Below are positions 8,379 to 17,099 of a DNA stretch of 64,000 nt, one piece after another. Source of the DNA: DASVEG01 sp035540495 (GTDB lineage: Bacteria > Actinomycetota > Acidimicrobiia > Acidimicrobiales > CADCTF01); the NCBI GenBank assembly GCA_035540495.1, contig DATLGL010000036.1, positions 13,339 through 77,338 on the forward strand, read 5' to 3'. Position 1 is the first letter of the stretch, and each line of letters starts with the position of its first letter. A program made the translations under genes and the position numbers. The notes beneath the pieces are model-generated. The model was not told the DNA's origin and ran no database searches. It saw only the letters and a list, made by a program, of their open reading frames with translations.

Positions 8379-11048
8379 GTGCTGGGTGCGGGAAGCGAGC
8401 ATGGTGCGGTCGTACGCACCTTCCTGTTGACCGACATCGAGGGCTCGACGCGCACCTGGCAGTCGGCGCCGGACGGAATGGCCACCGCGCTGGAGATGCA
8501 CGACGCCATCCTCGCGTCCACGATCGACGACCACGACGGCACCGTCGTGAAGCACACCGGCGACGGGATGTTCGCGGTGTTCGCCTCTCCACGGAGCGCT
8601 GCGGAAGCCGCGGTTCGCGCGCAGCGAGCACTTCTCGGCGCAGTGCCCTTCTCGGTCCGCATGGCGATCACCACGGGTGAGGCTCGACCACGAGGAGTCG
8701 ACTGGTTCGGGCCGGCGGTGAACCGGTGTGCGCGGCTGCTCGACGCCGCCCACGGTGGGCAGATCCTCGTGTCTGCCGCATCGGCTGCCCTCCTCCGCGA
8801 TCTGCCACTTGGCGAGATGCGCCTCGACGACCTCGGCGAGCACCGACTCAAAGACCTTCCAGACGCCCAGGGAATCTTCCAGCTGACCGTCGCGGGGCTA
8901 CCCGAGCGCCACCCACCGCTGCGTACCGCGGCCGCTCCCGTCCACACGATCCCCGCCACCCGTACCGCGCTCGTCGGGCGCGAGCACGAAGTCGAGGAGC
9001 TGCAAGAACTGCTGCAACGGACGCGGCTCGTGACGATCACCGGCGTCGGCGGTGTCGGCAAGACCCGTCTCGCGGTCGAGGTCGCGAGCAGGGTCGTCGA
9101 CCGGTACCCCGGGGGCGTGTTCTTCGTGGAGCTCGCCACCGTGACCACGAACGCAGGAGTCGCGGCGGAGGTCGCGCGAGCGGCCGGCATCGACTCCGGA
9201 ACCTTGGCCGCCCCGTCGACACCGCTGGCGCAGGTCACCGCGTTTCTCGTAGGGCGGAACGCGCTGCTGGTCCTCGACAACTGCGAGCACGTCCTCGACG
9301 ACTGCGCCGATCTGGTCGACGCCCTTCTCGATCGCTGCGCGAGCCTCACGATCCTGACGACGAGTCGCGAGCCACTTGCTGTCGACGGCGAGCAGGTGTG
9401 GCGTGCGCCATCGCTGTCGACCGATGGCAACGAATCCGAGGCAGTGCGCCTCTTCTTCGAGCGGACCGATCGGCACCTTCGAGCTGAACGGGAGGTCGGC
9501 GAGGTTGCGCTCGCGGAGGAGATCTGCAGGCACCTGGACGGGATTCCGCTGGCGATCGAGCTCGCCGCAGCTCAGACGTCGCATCTCTCGCTCGATGAGA
9601 TCGCGCGCCGTCTGAGCGACCGGTTCTCGCTTCTCACCGGGGGCAGGCGTCGCGTCCAGCGCCAGCAGACGCTCCTCGCTGCCGTCGATTGGAGCCACGA
9701 CCTGCTCACCGATGCGGAGCGGCAGCTGCTCCGACGCCTGGCGGTGTTCCCGGGGTGGTTCGACATCGCAGCGGTCGAGGCCGTGTGCTCCGACGCCCTC
9801 AGCGAACAGGTGGTGCATGTTCTCGGCGCGCTGGTCGCGAAGTCGCTTGTCGCCCCCGACACACGCCGCGACCGATACCGCCTGCTCGAAACGATCCGGC
9901 TCTACAGCGAAGACCGGCTCGTCGCAGCCGGTGAGGCCGAGGTCGTCCGAGAACGCCACTGCCAGTGGGTCTTCGGCACGTTGCAACGGCTGAGCGACAG
10001 CGCGCAGCGCACGCTCGACGGCATCGAGGCCATGAGCGATCTGGCGGATGACCTGCGAGCGGCGCTCCATTGGAGTGTGAGTCGAGGCGAGCTCGCGCGT
10101 GCGGCCACCGCGCTCAGCTGGAGCGGGACGTACTGGTGGTTCACCGGCAGGCACGACGAGGGGCTGCAGTGGATGGACATGATCGATGCGGCAGACCTCA
10201 ACGACTTCGATCGAGCGGGGATGCTCGGGCTTCGCGCCGCGATGCTCCTCGGACGCGGAGACGTTGCCGGCGCGCTCGCCACGGCAGAAGCGGCGCAGCG
10301 GGCAGATCCCGACGAGCGCTCAGCGAACAGGTTGCAGGCGGACGTGATCGTCGCGCTGGTGCTCCTTTCCGCGCCGGGGGCGCATGAGCGGGTCGAAGAG
10401 TTGATCCGCCGTGCCCGACGCTTCGACGACCCGTACTTCTTGCGGCAGGCGCGCGACTACCGCGCCCATCTGCAGTTCGTCTCGGATCCCCATGGCGCGG
10501 TCGCCGAGTGGGAAGATCTGGTCGAGACGAGCGATCGGGACCGCAGAGGAGTCGCCGAGTTCTTCGCGCTCCTCGACCTCGGGGGTGCGCGCCACCTCAC
10601 CGGTGACCACGCCGGAGCGCTTGCAGCCGCGGACGAGCGCGACCGGCGCGGCTACTCGATCGGACGTGCGTGGACCGGGATGGTCGCGACGTATCTCCGA
10701 GCCCTCGGTCATGCGGGCATCGGCTACACCGACCAGGCGTGGGAACACGTTCGAACACTTCGTGAAGAGGTGCAGCGGACCGGAAGAATGCTGACTGCGA
10801 AGGACTGCGCCCTCGGCTGCGCGGCCACGCTGATCGCCGAGGGCGAATTCCAGAGAGCGGCGGCGGTGCTCGGCGCTCTACGCGGTACGGCCGCGATGAA
10901 CGTGATGTCGCCGATCTCCTTCGCCGTCCACCGCCACTACAGGCATGTCGTGCGCGATCGGCTCGGGGATCGGGTTGCACGTCAGCTCTACGACGACGCC
11001 CGAGACCATGACTACCTCGCGCTGGTCGACGATGAACTGGGTCGCTGA
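8379..11048 (+). CDS. class III adenylate/guanylate cyclase fused to a NB-ARC-type ATPase with TPR-like C-terminus
   Basis: The 889-residue (GTG 8379) protein starts with a class III nucleotide cyclase domain. Both metal aspartates are visible: Asp19 in LLTDIEGSTRTWQ and Asp62 in HTGDGMFAVF. An AP-ATPase/NB-ARC-like module follows with Walker A GVGGVGKTR (about 221) and Walker B LLVLDNCEHVLDDC, plus a GIPLAIELAA motif typical of the STAND class. The C-terminal 400 residues are helical repeats. There is no LuxR HTH at the end, so it probably signals through cyclic nucleotide or protein contact. TATCGT at 8364-8369 fits a leaderless start at 8379. An in-frame ATG at 8310 would add 23 residues that look non-coding. 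Confidence 0.82.
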   Translation: MLGAGSEHGAVVRTFLLTDIEGSTRTWQSAPDGMATALEMHDAILASTIDDHDGTVVKHTGDGMFAVFASPRSAAEAAVRAQRALLGAVPFSVRMAITTGEARPRGVDWFGPAVNRCARLLDAAHGGQILVSAASAALLRDLPLGEMRLDDLGEHRLKDLPDAQGIFQLTVAGLPERHPPLRTAAAPVHTIPATRTALVGREHEVEELQELLQRTRLVTITGVGGVGKTRLAVEVASRVVDRYPGGVFFVELATVTTNAGVAAEVARAAGIDSGTLAAPSTPLAQVTAFLVGRNALLVLDNCEHVLDDCADLVDALLDRCASLTILTTSREPLAVDGEQVWRAPSLSTDGNESEAVRLFFERTDRHLRAEREVGEVALAEEICRHLDGIPLAIELAAAQTSHLSLDEIARRLSDRFSLLTGGRRRVQRQQTLLAAVDWSHDLLTDAERQLLRRLAVFPGWFDIAAVEAVCSDALSEQVVHVLGALVAKSLVAPDTRRDRYRLLETIRLYSEDRLVAAGEAEVVRERHCQWVFGTLQRLSDSAQRTLDGIEAMSDLADDLRAALHWSVSRGELARAATALSWSGTYWWFTGRHDEGLQWMDMIDAADLNDFDRAGMLGLRAAMLLGRGDVAGALATAEAAQRADPDERSANRLQADVIVALVLLSAPGAHERVEELIRRARRFDDPYFLRQARDYRAHLQFVSDPHGAVAEWEDLVETSDRDRRGVAEFFALLDLGGARHLTGDHAGALAAADERDRRGYSIGRAWTGMVATYLRALGHAGIGYTDQAWEHVRTLREEVQRTGRMLTAKDCALGCAATLIAEGEFQRAAAVLGALRGTAAMNVMSPISFAVHRHYRHVVRDRLGDRVARQLYDDARDHDYLALVDDELGR

Positions 11049-11215
11049 CTGACGCACACGAGCCCCCTTCCCGCGGAGTAGGAGCAGAGATGACCGCGTT
11101 CGGCCGTGTGTACCTCGAGCTGTACCGCCGCGAGCTCGAGCCCGAGGGCGCCGAGCCGCTCACCGTGACGCTCCGTCGGCGCCGCCGGCGGTCGGAGTTG
11201 CCCGGAGGCCGGCAG

Positions 11216-12064
11216 CTACTTCCAGAGGCAGAGCACGCGCAGCTCGACGCTCTCGCGGGGCGGGAGGTCGTGTGGCGCCCGCGAGTTGCGGAACGACGTG
11301 TGAGGCGTGAACCACGTGGCCCCTCGGTCGACGAGATCGGAGTCGAAGGTGCGAAAGGCGACGACCTCGTGCGCCGACAACCTCGGGAACGAGAACCACC
11401 GGTGCTGCGATGGCCGCTCGGGCGCGACGACCGCCAGCGCGTTGAACGACCTTCCGCCGGCGACGTACCCCGTGTAGAGGAAGGGGCGGGTGTCGTCGGG
11501 CGTCACCGTGCGGGCGTCACAGAACGCGAGCGGCTGATCCATGTCGGTGGGCCCGGTGTTGCGCCAGAACTGCATCATCATCACGCGGCGCGCTCGGTGG
11601 ATGTCGCGAGCCCTCACCCCTGTTCGGGCGAGGGTCCGCTCGCCTCTGCCGTGGACCTCGTCGTAGTTGTGGCGGATGACGTCCGCGTAGTCGGCCGCGA
11701 AGTCGGAGTGGACGAGGTGGACCGGCGTCTGCTCCTTCGGGCCGCGACGGTCACGCGCCGTACGGCGAACGTGGTCGGACACCAGCGCAGCGTCACACCC
11801 CGTGAGTTGTCGAGCCACCTCCTCGATCTCGGCGTAGTGGACCTGCGCGATCTCGTCGTCGTCCATCCACGACGAGACATCCGATGGATGCGACACGAGT
11901 TGGAACCCGCACACGTCCCACTCCGGCAACGACGACCGCCGGGCGTCGTGCACGGCTACGTCGACGATAGGCCCCAGCAGCGCGCCGTCTCGCGCCGCGT
12001 AGCGCATCGACGCCTGGCACAGCACCACCAGCGACTCTTCAGCAGCGCTGCCCATCGCACTCAC
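11216..12064 (-). CDS. CmcJ/AsaB (NvfI-like) family Fe(II)/2-oxoglutarate oxygenase homologue
   Basis: The 282-residue protein matches the layout of the CmcJ/AsaB/GA4-desaturase family: VHSDF with His119/Asp121 (HxD metal pair), MMQFWRNTGPTDMDQPLAFCDARTV (family core), FDSDLVDRGATWFTPHTSF with His255 as distal metal ligand, and a closing ESVELRVLCLW with Arg276 as likely 2-oxoglutarate anchor. Family members act in secondary metabolism (cephamycin methoxylation, fungal meroterpenoid and alkaloid oxidation). The substrate here is unknown. No biosynthetic core enzymes surround it; the neighbours are a YciI protein and an acetyltransferase in the same direction, with 15 bp to the YciI gene. A plus-strand frame overlapping it is considered an artefact. 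Confidence 0.72.
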   Translation of the reverse strand: MSAMGSAAEESLVVLCQASMRYAARDGALLGPIVDVAVHDARRSSLPEWDVCGFQLVSHPSDVSSWMDDDEIAQVHYAEIEEVARQLTGCDAALVSDHVRRTARDRRGPKEQTPVHLVHSDFAADYADVIRHNYDEVHGRGERTLARTGVRARDIHRARRVMMMQFWRNTGPTDMDQPLAFCDARTVTPDDTRPFLYTGYVAGGRSFNALAVVAPERPSQHRWFSFPRLSAHEVVAFRTFDSDLVDRGATWFTPHTSFRNSRAPHDLPPRESVELRVLCLWK

Positions 12065-12079
12065 CGTAGGACGGAGCGG

Positions 12080-12376
12080 CTACATCTGCGGCGGGTCGAT
12101 GCCGGGCCCGACCACGACGGTCCATTCCCGCACTCGCCACCGAGTGACGACTCCGTGCTCGACGTAGGGATCTCGCCGAGCGAACTCCTCGGCTGACGAC
12201 GGCGTGTCGCCTCGGAAGACGAGGACCACACCGTCGGCGGGATCGGCGAGCGCGCCCGCCATCACCAGATCACCTCGCTCGAACGCCTCCGTCGCCAGTG
12301 CGAGGTGCGCCGCGCGGTGCGGCACCCGTCGCTCCACGTAGTCGTCGACGACGTCGTACAGCAGGAGCCAGTGCAT
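12080..12376 (-). CDS. YciI-family protein
   Basis: The 98-residue protein starts MHWLLLYDVVDDYVERRVPH and contains the small YciI/DGPF-type ferredoxin-like fold pattern (HLALATEAFERGDLVMAGALADP...FRGDTPSSAEEFARRDPYV). The conserved His and Asp pair (PHRAAHL, ARRDPY) of the family is present. Its role is unknown; YciI proteins are often accessory enzymes or regulators. ATG 12376 gives the usual family N-terminus. An ATG at 12403 overlaps the stop of the acetyltransferase gene (TGATG), which would couple translation and add nine residues. It belongs to a three-gene minus-strand unit ending in the CmcJ-like oxygenase. Confidence 0.72.
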   Translation of the reverse strand: MHWLLLYDVVDDYVERRVPHRAAHLALATEAFERGDLVMAGALADPADGVVLVFRGDTPSSAEEFARRDPYVEHGVVTRWRVREWTVVVGPGIDPPQM

Positions 12377-12402
12377 GTGCTCAGTCTGGTCGGGAGCGCG
12401 CA

Positions 12403-13338
12403 TCACGCGGCGCCGGGCGTCCTCGCGTAGGTGGTCCCTCTCTCGACGAGGCGGAACCCGGCCTTCAGATACGCCTCGGTCGAGGCGACGTAGCCAGGTT
12501 GCGGCTGGCCGTTGATGTACACGTGGGTACCGCCGCGCTCGGCGACGAGGTGCGCGACTTCCAGGCACAACGCGATCGCGAGACCGCGACGGCGGTGCTG
12601 CGGAGCCACGCCCAGAGGCTCGATCTCACACACACCGGAGCTGGGATCGAACCACGCGATGCAGCAGGCCGCGAACTGGCCGCCGGCATCATCGCCACCT
12701 CGTGTCACCGCCACCAAGTCGAGCGACGAGTCGTACAACCACGCACTGCGCACGGCTTCGTATGCGTCGGCGGTGAAGGAGCTCTGCGCGTCGGGATCGA
12801 TGGCGCGCCCGTCGGTGTACGGCATCGTCGACGGTTTCCACGCGGCGCGATGGACCTCGACGCGTGCCTCGAGCTCGTCGGCGCCGACGGGACGCACCAC
12901 GTATCCGGCCACCCGACGACGAGGATCCTCACGAGCGGTGGTGACGTCGAGGAGCAGCCCCGACCACGGCTCGCGGTCCACCGCCACGAGGCCAGCACGC
13001 GACACCGCTCGTTCGAGCGCGTCGGCGCCATCCCACACCGTGATCGGTGCGTCGCCGTCGGTTTCGAGCATCCACGCAACGAGTGCGTCGGCGAGGTCGT
13101 CACGTCCGTGTTCGACGTGGGCGATCTCGTCACCTCCGCGTCCGGCGAAACCGACGACGGATCCCGACTCGGCATCGTCCACCGCCACGACGACGGACTC
13201 CGCCAGCGCCCATCGAGACAGGCCCCAGCCGAGGCCGCCAGGATGCCAGCCCGACGGCCAGACGCGGCTCGCCAGTTGCTGCATCGCGTGCACGTCCCTG
13301 GGCTCCGCCTGCCGCACCATCATCCGAGGGAGCCTCAC
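12403..13338 (-). CDS. tandem-GNAT acetyltransferase
   Basis: The 311-residue protein contains two GNAT-like halves. The C-terminal half is the recognisable catalytic one, with CEIEPLGVAPQHRRRGLAIALC (pantetheine/pyrophosphate loop QHRRRGLA) and YINGQPQPGY...YLKAGFRLVERGTTY. The N-terminal half (MVRQAEPRDVHAMQQLA...VVVAVDDAESGSVVGFAG) keeps the strand pattern but lacks an obvious QxxGxG/A loop, so it is likely structural. The start is GTG. It is divergent from the 2OG oxygenase gene (80 bp) and upstream of the YciI gene. The substrate is unknown. Confidence 0.78.
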   Translation of the reverse strand: MRLPRMMVRQAEPRDVHAMQQLASRVWPSGWHPGGLGWGLSRWALAESVVVAVDDAESGSVVGFAGRGGDEIAHVEHGRDDLADALVAWMLETDGDAPITVWDGADALERAVSRAGLVAVDREPWSGLLLDVTTAREDPRRRVAGYVVRPVGADELEARVEVHRAAWKPSTMPYTDGRAIDPDAQSSFTADAYEAVRSAWLYDSSLDLVAVTRGGDDAGGQFAACCIAWFDPSSGVCEIEPLGVAPQHRRRGLAIALCLEVAHLVAERGGTHVYINGQPQPGYVASTEAYLKAGFRLVERGTTYARTPGAA

Positions 13339-13403
13339 ACGACGATCACCCTGGCGCTAGCGACTAATGCTCCGCCCGCCGCGGGCCACCGGGATCGGCG
13401 ACG

Positions 13404-13417
13404 TACGGTGACGTTCG
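13404..13417 (+). promoter_or_regulatory. TACGGT -10-like hexamer for a leaderless start of the 2OG oxygenase
   Basis: TACGGT at 13404-13409 lies 8 nt before ATG 13418, with no Shine-Dalgarno sequence between. This fits the leaderless promoters seen elsewhere in the window (for example before 16350 and 44529). No -35 element is obvious. Confidence 0.45.
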
Positions 13418-14413
13418 ATGCGCGACTTCCCCATCATCGACGTCGCTCCGCTGTTGACGGACGGAGGTGATCCCTCCGCGGCGGCCGCCGCGATCGACGC
13501 GGCCTGCCGGGACGCCGGCTTCTTCTACGTCGTCGGACACGGTGTCGAGGAGGAGCGACAGCAGGAACTCGAAGCGGCTGCACGGCGGTTCTTCGCCCTT
13601 GCGGACGACCGCAAGCGAGCCATCGCGATGGAACGCGGTGGCCTTGCGTGGCGAGGGTGGTTCGCCGTCGGCGACGAGCTGACGTCCGGGATCCCCGACA
13701 ACAAGGAAGGCCTGTACTTCGGGCAGGAGCTCGGCGTCGACGATCCGCGCGTGCAGGCAGGCGTGCCGCTGCACGGCCCGAACCTCTTCCCTCAGGAGGT
13801 GCCGGAGCTGCGCGACGCCGTACTCGATCACATCGCTTCGATGACGGCGGTCGGCCACGCGGTGATGCGGGGGGTTGCACTCGCTCTCGGCCTCGACCGC
13901 GACTGGTTCGAGAGCACCATCACCCGTGACCCTGTCGTGCTGTTCCGGATCTTCCACTATCCGCCGCATCCACCCGAAGACGACGAACGATGGGGAGTCG
14001 GCGAGCACAGCGACTACGGCCTGTTGACCCTCCTCCGCCAGGACGACGCAGGCGGGCTTCAGGTGCGAGGCACCGACGGCTGGCGAGAGGCGCCACCGGT
14101 TCCGGGATCGTTCGTGTGCAACATCGGCGACATGCTCGAGCGGATGACGGGCGGGCTGTATCGCTCGACACCCCACCGGGTTCGGAACACGAGCGGGCGT
14201 AGCCGCCTGTCGTTCCCGTTCTTCTTCGACCCGTCGTGGGACGCCGTGATCGAGCCCGTGCCCCACGTCGCATCGCGAGCGCGCGCCGATGTGACGACCC
14301 CCCGGTGGGACGGCGCAGACCTGTCGACGATCGAGGGGACCTACGGCGACTACCTCGTGTCGAAGGTCAGCAAGGTCTTCCCTCAGCTCCGTCAGGCGTT
14401 GCTCGACGACTGA
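13418..14413 (+). CDS. isopenicillin N synthase-like 2-oxoglutarate/Fe(II)-dependent dioxygenase
   Basis: The 331-residue protein has the DIOX_N and 2OG-FeII_Oxy layout: PIIDVAPLL and DAGFFYVVGHGV at the N-terminus, the HxD pair His197/Asp199 in GVGEHSDYGLLTLL, distal His253 in STPHRVRN, and the 2-oxoglutarate-binding RxS motif (Arg263, Ser265). Bacterial homologues are usually hydroxylases or desaturases of unknown small molecules. The tail RLSFPFFFDPSWDAVIEPVP is typical of the family. The last 22 bp overlap the end of the convergent, frameshifted methyltransferase. It is unrelated in sequence to the CmcJ-like oxygenase nearby, so the two do not form a duplicated pair. Confidence 0.85.
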   Translation: MRDFPIIDVAPLLTDGGDPSAAAAAIDAACRDAGFFYVVGHGVEEERQQELEAAARRFFALADDRKRAIAMERGGLAWRGWFAVGDELTSGIPDNKEGLYFGQELGVDDPRVQAGVPLHGPNLFPQEVPELRDAVLDHIASMTAVGHAVMRGVALALGLDRDWFESTITRDPVVLFRIFHYPPHPPEDDERWGVGEHSDYGLLTLLRQDDAGGLQVRGTDGWREAPPVPGSFVCNIGDMLERMTGGLYRSTPHRVRNTSGRSRLSFPFFFDPSWDAVIEPVPHVASRARADVTTPRWDGADLSTIEGTYGDYLVSKVSKVFPQLRQALLDD

Positions 14414-15226
14414 GCGCGGCGCCTGCCTGCGCGGAGTACGGCGAGGTAGCGACGCATTGCCTTGTCCCCCATCCGGGTGCGAATGCGGTCCGCGATCGCG
14501 GCGAGGAGCGCATCTCGAGCCGCGGGTTCGAGGGCGGCGTAGAGCGACGTCGATCGCAGGTGGGCGGCGAAGCCGTCACCGTCGAACCACTGATGGTTCG
14601 GATGCCAGCGAACCGTCGTGCGACCGAACAGATCGCCCGGCTCGTCGACGTCACCCCATCCGTCGACGGTTGCTCGCACCTCGTCCTCGAGCGGAGGGTG
14701 ACCCCACTGCGGGTGCCCGGGGACGAAACCGCTCGTGCAGATCGGCCGTCTCCGCGTACACCTCACGATCGCCGGCCCGGCGCACGACGACATTTCCGAT
14801 GAGGGCCATCCACCCTCCTGGCTTCAGCAGGTCGTACGCCTTCTTCCAACCCACCGCCGGGTCGATCCAGTGCCACGACGCGGCAGCAACGATCACGTCG
14901 AACTGACGGCCTCGTGCGTCCCATGTCTCGAACGCTGACGTCTCCACCACGACGTTCGGGAGGACGCGCAGACGTTCCCGCGCGAGGCTCGCCATCCGGT
15001 CGCCGGCTTCGACGGCCGTGACGTCGCAACCGAGCGCCGCCAGAGAGCCCGTTGCCTGTCCCGTTCCGCAGCCGACCTCCAGCAGGCGGGCTCGGTGGTC
15101 GATGCCCGTGATGTCGACGAGGTCCGCGAAGATCGCGTCCGGATAGGTCGGACGCACGCGGTCGTAGAGGTCGGCGACCTCGTCGAACAGCCGGCCCAGT
15201 TCCCTGCGTGCTCCGGCCGTGGTCAT
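14392..15226 (-). pseudogene. SAM-dependent methyltransferase interrupted by a +1 frameshift
   Basis: From ATG 15226 the first frame gives a good class I methyltransferase: MTTAGARRELGRLFDEVADL, motif I LLEVGCGTGQATGSLAALGC, VTAVEAGDRM and VIVAAASWHWIDP. It then leaves the family at ERF-RPRAPAV near 14726. The next frame resumes exactly with FVPGHPQWGHPP and continues to the usual C-terminus ending at 14392. Deleting one base in the AAA run at 14726-14728 restores a 277-residue protein, so this is one gene with one extra base. It could be a sequencing error, a recent inactivation, or programmed slippage. ATG 15226 overlaps the GH13 stop (ATGA), indicating co-transcription. Confidence 0.75.
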
Positions 15227-16308
15227 GGCTCGCTCACGGTCAGGCCGTGCTCGACGTCGATGTGGACGAACATCGCGCCGACCCGATAGTCGAGCGTCGT
15301 GTTGGTCTTCCCCACGACCTCGAGCGGCGCGTTGGTCAGCCACGGTCGCTCCCGGCGAAACGTGATCCAGTTCCGATGCTGCTCGGTCGTCGAGTCCCAC
15401 ACCGCCGCGTCAGGAAGCGGTGGACGGATCTCGTCGTCGCCGCGCGGGCCGCGGTGCTTCCGCCCCGTCCAGCCGAACTCGTCGCCGTAGTAGACGCACG
15501 GCACCCCTGGCACCGTCATCAGCACACCCAGCGCGATCGGTAGGTGGGCAGCGTTCTGCAGGTTCGTCGCGATGCGGGTGACGTCGTGGTTGCCGAGGAA
15601 GGTAACCGGCGGGAACGCCGACGCGAACGCGCGGTGACGCTCGAGCGCCCACGCGAGCTCCCACATGTTGGCGTCGTTGAGCGACGACCAGATCGCCTTG
15701 AAGAGCTCGTACTGCGTCACCGAGTCGAGACCGGTCGAGGAGACGAGGTCCGCGTAGTCGCCGTGGATCATCTCGCCGAAGAGGAAGGCCTCAGGATGGC
15801 GTTGACGGATGCGGCGGATCAGATCGCCGAGGAACGTACGCGGCATCGAGTAGGCGACGTCGAAGCGCCACCCGCTCGCTCCTCGATCGAGCCAGTGCAC
15901 GGCGACCTCCGCGGCCCACACGAGCACGTCGGGGTTCGAGTGGTCGAGCTCCACGAGCTCGTCGTGTCCTTCCCAGCACCGGTCGGACAAGAGCTCCGGA
16001 CGGACGAATCCACGCCCGGCGTGGTTGAAGACTCCGTCGAGCACGACGACGAGGTCACGCTCTCGGCACGCCCCCACGAACGATTCGAAGTCGCTGTCGC
16101 TGCCGAGCCGCGGGTCGAGCCGGAACGCGTCGATCGTGTCGTAGCCGTGATCCGACGAGTGGTGGATGGGCGTGAGCAGCACGCCTCCGCATCCGAGCGC
16201 GGCGACGTGGTCGAGCCAGCGCTCCAGCGAGCGGATGCCGCCAGCGGCGGCAGCCCGCAGCGCGTGCAGGTGGTAGAGCGTGCGCCCCTCGATCGACAGG
16301 ATGCGCAC
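15223..16308 (-). CDS. GH13 alpha-amylase-family glycosidase (trehalose synthase/glucosidase-like)
   Basis: The 361-residue protein shows the conserved GH13 regions: I DGVFNHAG (91-98), II GWRFDVAY with nucleophile Asp150, III FLFGEM with acid/base Glu179, and IV FLGNHD with Asp242. It is compact: the catalytic barrel is complete but the usual C-terminal beta domain is reduced to about 60 residues, which is short for the family. Specificity (alpha-glucosidase, trehalose or amylase activity) cannot be read from this. There is no signal peptide, so it is cytoplasmic. The start is GTG. Its stop overlaps the start of the methyltransferase pseudogene, and it is divergent from the gene at 16350. 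Confidence 0.82.
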   Translation of the reverse strand: MRILSIEGRTLYHLHALRAAAAGGIRSLERWLDHVAALGCGGVLLTPIHHSSDHGYDTIDAFRLDPRLGSDSDFESFVGACRERDLVVVLDGVFNHAGRGFVRPELLSDRCWEGHDELVELDHSNPDVLVWAAEVAVHWLDRGASGWRFDVAYSMPRTFLGDLIRRIRQRHPEAFLFGEMIHGDYADLVSSTGLDSVTQYELFKAIWSSLNDANMWELAWALERHRAFASAFPPVTFLGNHDVTRIATNLQNAAHLPIALGVLMTVPGVPCVYYGDEFGWTGRKHRGPRGDDEIRPPLPDAAVWDSTTEQHRNWITFRRERPWLTNAPLEVVGKTNTTLDYRVGAMFVHIDVEHGLTVSEP

Positions 16309-16337
16309 GCTACCGCCGGTCGGCGCTTCGCGGCCCC

Positions 16338-16349
16338 TACCATGCCGCC
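16338..16349 (+). promoter_or_regulatory. TACCAT -10 hexamer, leaderless start for the gene at 16350
   Basis: TACCAT at 16338-16343 is followed by six bases and then GTG 16350, a classic leaderless spacing. There is no ribosome-binding site upstream. Confidence 0.5.
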
Positions 16350-17081
16350 GTGGCCGTTCTCCTCCGCTTCTCCGTCGACGATCTGGAGCACCTGAGCCGC
16401 GCGGTTCGAGCCGTCGAGGTCGAGGAGCCGACGATGGTCGGTGCGGCGGCGGCCGTCACCCGGCTCCTCCATCGCGAGCTCGTGGACGACGACGGGCAGC
16501 CGGCGTGCGTGATGGTCCGTCTGTACGTGACCCAGCCGTTCCGGGCCTTGCCGGAGAACCGTCGCGAGCTCGCACGGTCGCTGGCTCCCGACGTCGAAGA
16601 CAACGTGTCGTGCCTCGTGACGCTCGCCACCAACGGCGACGGAACCCTGCCCGAAGGCAGCCGCCCGGAGGAGCACGTCTTGCCGTTCACGCCGCTCGTG
16701 TTCGAGCGGATCCCCCTCATGGCCCACCTCCTCGAGGGTGTCGGCATCGACATGGAGGCTGCGGTCACGCAGGAGCGCGCGGTCGAGCTGCGGCTGCAGC
16801 ACCGCACGTTCAACGCGTACCTCGAGTCGAACCTCGCCGACAACGAGGCCCTGCTCCCCGACCCCATCCATCGCCAAGTGGTGCGCGAGCGCGGCATCAA
16901 CAGCATGCTGGCGCTCGCGGGCGTGCTGCCCACGGGCGGCCTGATGCTGCTCCTCCTGCAGACGAACGTCGAGCTGAACGACGCGGTCGTGTCCCTGCTC
17001 CAGCCGCTGGCCACGGCGGTCAAGGCCGCCCTGATCCCCTATTCGCTCGCGATCTTCGAGCCGCGCGTCCCGCGTTCGTGA
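16350..17081 (+). CDS. hypothetical protein, possible sensory-type domain
   Basis: The 243-residue protein (leaderless GTG start) has no signal peptide and no catalytic motif that I recognise. It reads as a mixed alpha/beta domain: VLLRFSVDDLEHLSRAVRAV, then CVMVRLYVTQPFRALPENRR, a middle part with HVLPFTPLVFERIPLMAHLLEGVG, and a hydrophobic stretch near the end (LPTGGLMLLLLQTN). The general pattern resembles small-ligand sensing modules but I cannot assign a family. It faces the alpha/beta-hydrolase gene tail to tail, 18 bp apart, and is transcribed alone. Confidence 0.7.
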   Translation: MAVLLRFSVDDLEHLSRAVRAVEVEEPTMVGAAAAVTRLLHRELVDDDGQPACVMVRLYVTQPFRALPENRRELARSLAPDVEDNVSCLVTLATNGDGTLPEGSRPEEHVLPFTPLVFERIPLMAHLLEGVGIDMEAAVTQERAVELRLQHRTFNAYLESNLADNEALLPDPIHRQVVRERGINSMLALAGVLPTGGLMLLLLQTNVELNDAVVSLLQPLATAVKAALIPYSLAIFEPRVPRS

Positions 17082-17099
17082 CGACCGCTGCTCGCGTCG

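Noticed and set aside
11090..12196. Plus-strand frame with a good GGAG site before ATG 11090
   Set aside because: Beyond about 40 residues it runs opposite the CmcJ-like oxygenase, with low-complexity Arg/Glu sequence. A small peptide or gene remnant at 11090-11215 remains possible but unsupported.
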